Origin: Bedellia somnulentella
Taxonomy: Eukaryota > Arthropoda > Insecta > Lepidoptera > Bedelliidae
DNA: 64,000 nt
Reading direction: 5' to 3'
Assembly (NCBI GenBank): GCA_963576735.1
Contig: OY755186.1
Coordinates: 11,333,970 to 11,397,969, forward strand
Shown here: one piece after another, positions 56,410-64,000 of the stretch
Layout: each line of letters begins with the position of its first letter
How positions within the stretch are numbered: position 1 is the first letter of the stretch
Program-made: the position numbers and the translations under genes
The notes under the pieces: generated by a model
What the model saw: only the letters and a program-made list of their open reading frames with translations
Databases searched by the model: none
Told to the model about the DNA's origin: nothing

Positions 56410-57490
56410 AGAAACCAAAACCATAACCCATCTAAGAACCTTTAACTAAGCACACAACTTCAGCACTAAACCAACGAAATGACGGTTATCAGCGCAATAA
56501 TCTGTGGAACAAAGGCACAGTTAATAATATACGGGCTGCACGATTTAATGTGACCAGCGCAAAATAAATAGTCCAGAAAATTACCAGCTTACCTCACTTC
56601 CCCGCGCCTTTAACCCCTCGCGAGAACTACCTAACTATAATTGGCATAGTTTTACTCGTCGTGTCATCTATAGAGTTATTTCACGTAGTTTTCATTATAA
56701 ATGTTGGGGGATTTTAAGTTTTTGTGATGTGCATAGGGATAAGCTTTCTTTTATAGAATAGTTGGATGAAGTGAGGTGATAGGTGATTAAGATTTAGTTT
56801 TTTTTTGTGAATGATTTTACAGTCGAACACAATTATAGACAAAGAGATAAAACTGTATCGCAGTTTTGATGTCCTTATGTCAAAAGAATAAACACTATTT
56901 CGCTATCTGTTGGTTTAGACACAACAACTTGATAATTAAAGCATTTCCTCACTTTTATTAATAAAGTGTGTACTTTTCATGCATTTCTTTTCAGTTTATG
57001 TATTTATGTTGTTTAAATGTACGTTCAATTAAATAATTTCAACGTTTACTATGAATCATTTCATGTTTTTAAAGGAACATAACATTTTTTTGTTGTCAAA
57101 TCCAAATGTGATAAGAAAATGTTTCATTTTAATACATTTAAAGACATACTACAAAACATATAATACAAAACGCAAATTAAAGCTAAAATGAACAAATAAT
57201 CAGCCGCAATACATACCGTCGCCATACATGTTAATAATGACAATTGTTCAGACAACAAAGTAACACCCTTCAAAGAGCTGACAAAATGGATTTCCGAGAG
57301 GAGCACCTTCTCATTTATTGCAATAATTGGCATTTGTAACGAAACAAAAGTACAAAGGACCCTAATTAAAAAGGGTTCCTCTATGTGAGGTGTAATTATG
57401 CGTACGTACTGTATTAGTGCCTAAGAAATAGGGAAGAAAGGGACTAAGACGTATGATGTTCTTTGTCTTTGTCAATACAATAACTCAAAC
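56410..57490. other. No gene seen
   Basis: AT-rich unique DNA. Confidence 0.35.
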
Positions 57491-57499
57491 TCATTTCAA

Positions 57500-57970
57500 C
57501 GTTCACGCCGTATATGACCGAAGGCGAGGCAGAGGTACTAATAGCTCTAAATTCAATTGATATTTTAGTCACCTGGTTTTCAGACTTTTGCTTGGACAGT
57601 GTGTTCACGTGATAGGGGCAGACCTAAATCTGTTTTGTACTAATAGAAGGTAGATTTTCTTTCTATTCTTACCATTAACAACCTTGATTATTTTACCACA
57701 CTTATGAATGACTTTAGAGAAGAGAAATTGGTATAAGCCATACTAAGGAATAGATTCGTCGCATAATAAAAAAATGTATCCATAAATACTATACAAAAGA
57801 TATTTAGTGTAATTCTCAGTTATGCCCTTTGAATGTTGTGTACAGTATTATTTGGAAAACAGTCTCGAAATGATGTTTTGAAGTTAGTTGAGATTTAAAT
57901 TGATATATTGAAATAAATCTCCTGTACGAGAAGCGGTGTTTTCCCCACTGAGCTGTCACAATAACTATAT
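57500..57970 (-). mobile_element. SINE B, interrupted
   Basis: 57500-57745 is the 3' part and body; the decayed tRNA head (AAGCGGTGTTTTCCCCACTG) reappears at 57930-57970 after ~180 bp of unrelated AT-rich sequence. Confidence 0.7.
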
Positions 57971-58129
57971 ATACATTACTTAAATGTCTTCAATTAATCA
58001 TTTCATGCCATGTCATGTACTTCGAAACATATTTATTGAACATCTTTAATACACATATATCGGTAACGAGGGTTAAAAATATTTCATTAGAATCAGAAGT
58101 CAGTGACAAATAGTTTAAACGTGATAAGT

Positions 58130-58265
58130 TGGTAAAATAAAGGTTGTTGGTGATGAGTCTCGAACCACATCACTCACAAAATTCCTTAACAGCCCCAATA
58201 CCGTTAGTCGCATCTTACGTACACCCACTGGAAGAAATGGGTTAGTGCTATTCTAAGCCGACATA
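58130..58265 (-). mobile_element. SINE A, 5' half
   Basis: GGTAAAATAAAGGTTGTTGG to TTCTAAGCCGACA; tail half missing. Confidence 0.82.
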
Positions 58266-59250
58266 TTATTACTTTTTGAATTGCCGATTACTAGATGATG
58301 TGATTCATGGATAATACATAACCTAAGATGGTATTATAGAGCTGTAATATTTTTGCTGGAAGCATATGTGTATACTAAAAGGTTGTCTATGTGGTACTGA
58401 ATTATTACTGACATGATAAACGTATAGGTTAAAATATAAAATACATTTATTTCTTACCAAACATAAACAACATTTCAAAATGATACAAATTACATACAGC
58501 TGGCAACAAAATGGCAAAGTACCTCAGCTAGGTTCCCAACATTATCCGCAGAACACTGCTGGGAAGCTGGTTTTCTGTTTAAAAGAACAATTAAATAGGT
58601 TGGCCATGATAGTAATTTTAATCTATTTTCTCTAAGAAATAATATAAGATTTATGTTTTTCAAACAAATATCTAATGTCATTTCTTATCATTGATATTAT
58701 GTAATATTATCTCTTCTTAACTTTATTTTCGCTTTCTTGCTACACTTCAAATTACATTCCACTCATTCCATTTTCAAAAATTCATTCCATGACAAAAAAA
58801 GCCACTCCAGCCTGCTTTATTTATGTGTTTGTCTTGCCGTACCGCACAGCCTTTGCCTCATCTACGTGGCTCTGTGACAAGGTACAAATGAAGCTCCGCA
58901 ATTAAGGCGCGCACACACGGTCGCGCATTTGCCGTTGTCACGTAGCAGTTGCCTCGCACTTAATTTCGCCAAGCGGGCGCCTGCGGTTTTAAATTACGCC
59001 CAAACGCCCCCCTCGATCCTACTAGTTCGACACTGGCAGGGCGATGTTAGTTCCGATGATTAACTACGGAACTAGACGATGAATTAGACACGGAATGAAT
59101 CAAAGCCGCAGTTAATGTAGCTTACGCTGAAACTGTCCGGAATATTGATGATGTTTTCGCATATTAAATTCGGAAGCGCTGAAGTTGGGCGCTGTAGGCC
59201 TCTTTTGGAAGCGATTAGTTTTGAACTACTTGTATAGTTGGTTCTAGGTA
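58266..59250. other. No gene seen; GC-rich patch 58900-59040
   Basis: The patch (CGCGCATTTGCCGTTGTC and AAACGCCCCCCTCGATCC) has no SINE or exon signature. Confidence 0.35.
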
Positions 59251-59265
59251 TAGTTGTATATGTAC

Positions 59266-59509
59266 GCTGTGTAGTGTTGGCTTGGAATAGAACTACCTCA
59301 TTTCTTACCATGGGTGATTGTAAGAGGCGACTACGGATGTCGGGACTTTTAAGTGATTTTTGGGTGACACGGTTGGAAACCTATCACCAAAAATATTTAT
59401 TTTACAATATTATGCACACTCAACTTCCAAAAGTGGCTTAAAAATTTTCCTGTTCTGAAGCTCTGGGTACCCTTTTAGGGAATTATAGCAGTGAGTATAT
59501 GTATTTATA
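59266..59509 (+). mobile_element. SINE A, full length, diverged
   Basis: GCTGTGTAGTGTTGGCTTGG to the GCAGTGAGTATATGTATTT tail. Confidence 0.85.
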
Positions 59510-59720
59510 TTATATATTTTTGTTATTTGTATTGAACTAAGAATATGACAGAATGTGACTTAATATGGAAGTCAGAAATTGGTGACGTAATCAAGGAAAT
59601 ATTATATTAAGGTATTCATGTTTTTTTTTATGTGAAAGTCTAATAAAATATGTACAAAATGACCACTTGTTTCAAATTACAAACAACGTTTTTTTTTTTA
59701 AATAGCTATTTTTTAAGAAC

Positions 59721-59941
59721 ATACATACATAAACTCATGGCTATAAATCCCTAGAAGGGGTAGCCAGAGCCAAGGAATAATAAAACTCCTCATCCACTTT
59801 TGGAAAATTGAGTGGGGAAAAAATGGTAAAGTAAAGGTTGTTAGTGATGGGTCTCCAACTGCATCGCCGAAAAATCCCTTAAAAGCCTCAATACCGTTAG
59901 TCACCTCTTACGTACACCCATCGGTAGAAACGGGGTAGTGT
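59721..59941 (-). mobile_element. SINE A, nearly full length, subfamily 2
   Basis: Lacks only the last ~25 bp of the 5' end (stops at GGGGTAGTGTC). Confidence 0.87.
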
Positions 59942-59944
59942 CTT

Positions 59945-60810
59945 GAGTACAATTAAAACTTTAATTGTATTAAGTTAACAAACACTGAACTCAAAGCTTC
60001 TTTCTATTTTAAAAATCTACCACGTAATAAAACCATTAACAAAAACATATTATTCTTTGAAATCTGTCAACCATTTGACTAACAACGACACATTCAGCAC
60101 TCATAAAACCTAACCATACTCGTACATCTGGCGTTATTAATACATTGATTCAGATAACCTACTAACCCGCACTATGAAAATGTCCCTATCGTTCAACTAT
60201 GTATAGAAAGCGTTTTTTTTTTTTAAAAGTACTTAATTGTAAAAAAAAATCTCAAGTCTCCCTAAATGTCTGTTTTTGCAAATATGGTTTTTATTAATAA
60301 TAAGTCTTTCTTTTAGACAAATACAGTCCATTAAAAATACAAACTTGTGTTTGTAAAAAATACTTAAAAGCTATATTAGAAGATAAATATAAACGGCGAT
60401 ATGAATTAATGCATAGATGCACTTAGTACTTTAATGTTTTAAATTTATAGATAGTAACATAAGGTTCTACAAATAAAATGGTAAATATTATACAGGTTTG
60501 TTAGCAGCAACTCAAACCATGTGGCGCTTTCACGTTGCATATATTTAATGTTAAAAATCAATAATTAAGAGCCGTATGTAATTAATACTCAGTGTCCGCG
60601 CGGTACGCTGTTACCTGGGCGAATTTCATACGAACGACGTACGGACGTTGCGTTTAGTGTGCGTGATTTTTTTCTGCGTCTATCATCTTCTAGCTTTTCT
60701 AATACCACCTCTCTATTTGTCTTAGTGAAGTGGGAGCCTCAAATTCAAAGGGTGTAGTGGTCTAGGTTTCTTAAATTATGTAAAATAGGATTAAAATCTC
60801 ATTCAATTAG
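59945..60810. other. No gene seen
   Basis: AT-rich, with a GC-rich patch at 60593-60665 (GTCCGCGCGGTACGCTG). Confidence 0.35.
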
Positions 60811-60814
60811 AATA

Positions 60815-60917
60815 TTTTTTGTTCATGAAAACCTCATCTGGGGATTATTTCTAATAAATAAAGGAAAGAAAAATTTCGACACCAGCGGGGATCGAAATTT
60901 TACTTTCCTTTATATTA
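60815..60917. mobile_element. Family F short copy
   Basis: TTCATGAAAACCTCATCTGG, GGAAAGAAAAATTTCGACAC, then GATCGAAATTTTACTTTCC in reverse. Confidence 0.78.
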
Positions 60918-61628
60918 AAATCTTATGTAGCTGTGAGATGCCGAAAAAGTATATCCGCTTTATTTCCAAATGTATGAAAATTTCGAATTTTTACGCTCTA
61001 ACTAGCCGTTTTTGGGATTTATGGTGGTGACAGTTATAAAAAAATTAAGCCATTGTCTAAAGCAAAATTTTTTATAGACTGGATACCAAAAAATGTTAGG
61101 TGCAAAGGAACTACTATTGTCATTTACATTAAATTTATATGCAGTCTTGAACCATTTTTTGATGCAATATAGTAAATATTTCACGCACATCAAGGTGCCT
61201 ATTTACGTAACAATAACAAAAAACACATCATTGTTAAATTACTTAAAAATAATGAAAAAATAGGCACAAAAAATCAGTCGCGAAGATGTAAAATGCCCTA
61301 GTTAGCCCATTTCAGCCCGTGCATTATACAGAAAAGAGATGCGCCCCACCCGCCCCGCAGCACCCCGCATCTGCATTATGAAAATGACGCTGCCCAGTAA
61401 TTATATCTGCTTGTATATTTTAAATAAACATATGTTTTACTAGACGCTTTGTGAAACTGCATAAAATCATATTGTGGATACTTAGATGCTTGGCTTTTTA
61501 GTAAAATACACGGTGCACGACCGTGACCGTAAAGTACCAGATATTTACGATATTTGTGGACGTCTTATGATACTTTAGGAATACAACGTTTAACCTTAGA
61601 CTAAGTTTAAATTAAAAGAATACATAAA

Positions 61629-61867
61629 TTCATATACTCACGACCAAAAATTACAAAAAGGGGTAGCCAGAGCTTTAACACTGGAAACTCCTCAGCCACA
61701 TTTTGAAATGGATAGAGGACAAGATGGAAGAAATAAGGTATAGTTGGTACCGGGTCTCCAACCGCATCGCCCCAAAACTACCAAAAAAAGCCCCATACTG
61801 AAAGTCGCCTCTTACGGCAGCCGTACGTAGAAAAGGGTGATGACATTCTTAGCCAGAACTACACGGA
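61629..61867 (-). mobile_element. SINE A, old copy, as 7694-7927
   Basis: Shares GTACGTAGAAAAGGGT(A/G) and GAACTACACGG features with the 7694-7927 copy, pointing to an older third subfamily. Confidence 0.82.
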
Positions 61868-62173
61868 AAAATACTTATAAAAAATTTAGAAATCTTAACT
61901 GATTGATGAACACCCTGACTTCAACTATGTCCCTTTACGGGTATATTTTCTACTAAGCCTCACATGATATTTTACTTGTCATTTGATATGTCAGAAGTTT
62001 AATCATATACCCTGTATGATTGATCAGTCTGGTGTCCATCTCTCTGTAGCATGTCTGTCTCTCGGAATGGTGAGGAAATGAAATCAATACATAAGTCATT
62101 GAATAAATAAAAAAAAAAAAATTTTCGGACAACATAAAATCCATTGTGTTAGTAATCTTAAAAACTAGGTGTG

Positions 62174-62670
62174 TTAGTACTTATATTCTACGAGGGATTT
62201 GGTAATATTAATTAAGTGGCCGATAAGTGGACAATCCCCACTATCGGCTATCGCCCTCAGGACGCCGTTGCTACTGCCGCGCACCCTACGTAAAAGTGAC
62301 GCAGCTTTCTTCCGCAGAATAGTAGAGAAGCTATCTTTTTCTTCATACGCAAACATAGCTGAGGCACTACAGTAGCGCGGCAACCCCAACAGCGCCCTTA
62401 AGGCGTTGTTATATTGGATGCACAAGGCGTTGTACGATTTCTTGGTGTAGGAGGTCAACCCCCCCTGCCTAACTCCGCACTCCATCCTTTACGGTTCCGA
62501 ATACTCATCTGCCCATCTCACGAGATTCACCTGGCTCCCATACCAAAATGTTAAAACATTAATTAATTCTACCGCGAGCCCTACCTCTTCCAGCTTCTTC
62601 CATAGTATATCGTACGAAACAAGGTCAGATGCCTTGGACAAGTCTAGAAAACAGGCAAAGGCAGGATGGA
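62174..62670 (-). pseudogene. CR1/Jockey-type LINE reverse-transcriptase fragment, internally deleted
   Basis: Minus strand reads FACFLDLSKASDLVSYDILW, KKLEEVGLAVELINVL, WYGSQVNLVRWADEYSEP, a stop, then MECGVRQGGLTS. It then jumps to KKSYNALCIQYNNALRALLG and RKKAASLLRRVRGSSNGVL. The first part is RT motif 2/3 text ending at RQG(G/D)xxS; the catalytic FADD block and more are missing. One stop lies in frame. Confidence 0.8.
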
Positions 62671-62717
62671 TTTTAAATATACTTTTTTAAACTTTAAACT
62701 TAACATTAAAACTCAAA

Positions 62718-62886
62718 CTCAATCGTTCACGCCGTATATCCCCGAAGGGGTTGGCAGAGGTATTCATACTTCTGAACGTCACGTGACATTGTCAACTGGT
62801 ATGCAGAGTACCCACGTTTTGCTTAGACAGTGTACTCAAGAGATAGGGAGTAGGCAAATTGCTGTAGGCCCGACCAGGAATTTAAG
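62718..62886 (-). mobile_element. SINE B, central deletion
   Basis: CGTTCACGCCGTATATCCCC to GATAGGGAGTAGGC, then directly AAATTGCTGTAGGCCCGACC. Confidence 0.82.
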
Positions 62887-63121
62887 TTTATATAGTTTAA
62901 GAATATCCAAAAACACGCATTTCATCCAAAACAAGCACTTCTAACAAAAAGGGAAAAATAATCCTTATATAAGATGAAAATGGTAAAAAATTAAAAATAG
63001 TATTATTGTGAAAAATTTCTACTTACGTAAATTAGGAATTATTTTTCACTTTTTCATAAGAAGTGCTACAAAGGTGTTTTTTGTGGTTTTTATTAACTAT
63101 ATTGAATTATTATTGTTTTTC

Positions 63122-63300
63122 AGGGCACACTGTCACAAGATTAGGCACAACTCAGCTATGTATGTTTCCTCACAATGTTTGAAATTACCCTTTATACGTC
63201 CATATAGTCTTTCAAAGAAAAGTATTTAAAATGGCGTAGGTTTGATTCTTAATTTGAACCCATATCTCCGATTGAGGACCGTGATCTATTCACTGTACTG
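63122..63300 (-). mobile_element. SINE B, old fragment
   Basis: GGCACACTGTCACAAGATTA, TATGTTTCCTCACAATGTTT and a worn tRNA-like end. Confidence 0.6.
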
Positions 63301-63720
63301 AATTTAGTACTGCTAGAATGTACCTGTAGTACTGAATTCAGTCTTTCTTTTAACTATTCACATTACATAGAGATAGCTTCATCTCTCTTTACATCAATTT
63401 AAATTTTGGGAGGCGAATAAAATAATTCGCGTATTAATTTCAGAGTTCGTTTATTTGCTCAACAGATTTCGATGGGTAAGCAAGTATTATTGATAGATGT
63501 AATTAATTGTAAACATTCAATCGTTAATTAATTTTACATTTTCATAAAGCAGGTTATGAACGTGCCTTATTATATGATCAATTGATTTTATGCGAAGTTT
63601 CGTTCATATTGTAATGTCGTATTTTTTGTGACTATAGTGCGGGTGGGGTTTTTGGAATCTGTGTCATACGATTAGCAACTCATAATTTTGTTTTGTTTCG
63701 GGTTTTAAGCTTCTCATCTC
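63301..63720. other. No gene seen
   Basis: AT-rich sequence; TACTGAATT(T/C)AGT occurs twice near 63296 and 63331. Confidence 0.35.
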
Positions 63721-63721
63721 A

Positions 63722-63992
63722 CTACATACATACATATACTCACGGCTATTAATCCATAGACGGGGTAGCCAGAGCTAAGGAATTAGATATTCCTCAGCCA
63801 CTTTTGGAAAGTTGTGTGGGGGAGGATGGTAAAATAAAGGTTGTTGGTGATGGGTCTCCAACCGCATCGCCCAAAAATCCCTTAACAGCCCCCAATACCG
63901 TTAGTCGCCTCTTACGTACACCCACCGGAAGAAATGGGGTAGTGCTATTCTAAGCCGACACTACACAGCATTCTAAGCCGACACTACACAGC
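63722..63992 (-). mobile_element. SINE A, full length, subfamily 2, with 23-bp duplication at its 5' end
   Basis: Positions 63947-63969 are repeated exactly at 63970-63992 (ATTCTAAGCCGACACTACAC...). Confidence 0.9.
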
Positions 63993-64000
63993 ATAACTCT

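Noticed and set aside
62174..62485. A host gene of 103 codons
   Set aside because: It is reverse-transcriptase text from a LINE with an internal deletion and an upstream stop.

Overview
This window looks like AT-rich, intron-bearing, repeat-packed nuclear DNA of an insect, most likely a moth or butterfly. The grounds are two insect-type secreted zinc carboxypeptidase genes with GT..AG introns, a very high load of short interspersed elements with (TATG)n tails, tRNA-headed SINEs, and scraps of non-LTR retrotransposons, a Helitron and TIR transposons. The order is an inference from the style of the repeats and the gene family; no species is claimed. There is no operon, CRISPR array or other prokaryotic feature.

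1-12,600: two paralogous M14A carboxypeptidase genes lie tail to tail. The plus-strand gene has exons from 2256 to 6860. The minus-strand gene has exons from 12595 down to 8078. I rebuilt both by joining exons at GT/AG sites. The reading frames close exactly, and the four shared internal introns fall at the same places with the same phases. Both keep the zinc ligands, the substrate-binding Arg/Asn/Tyr and the catalytic Glu, and both have a hydrophobic residue (Leu or Ile) in the specificity position, as in A-type enzymes. They are probably digestive or otherwise secreted enzymes made as zymogens. The signal-peptide exon of the first gene, and both the signal and propeptide exons of the second, were not found. 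The introns carry SINE insertions.

12,600-45,000: no convincing host gene. The region holds many copies of a ~245-bp element (here family A), a ~350-bp tRNA-headed SINE (family B), 3' ends of a LINE (family C), a 0.8-kb tandem array (18.5-19.3 kb), nested and recombined SINEs (26.3-29.0 kb), a duplicated ~195-bp unit (30.2 and 30.7 kb) and a TIR transposon with TAA target duplications (36.5-37.75 kb) that contains a minisatellite made of LINE tails.

45,000-64,000: a hairpin MITE (45.8-46.1 kb), a 3.8-kb element with perfect 39-bp inverted ends (46.43-50.27 kb) inserted into a family B SINE and itself hit by later SINEs, a dense cluster of Runt/Lozenge-type sites near a TATA box (51.2-51.5 kb), a Helitron N-terminal fragment (53.2-53.35 kb), a Harbinger-type MITE (56.2-56.4 kb) and an internally deleted LINE reverse-transcriptase fragment (62.2-62.7 kb).

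The most interesting points are the nested history of the 3.8-kb TIR element, the shared 3' tail of SINE A and LINE C with a tandem array built from that tail, SINE-associated duplication at 27-29 kb, and the Runt-site cluster. All repeat families are named here only for reference, and all comparisons were made by eye within this window.
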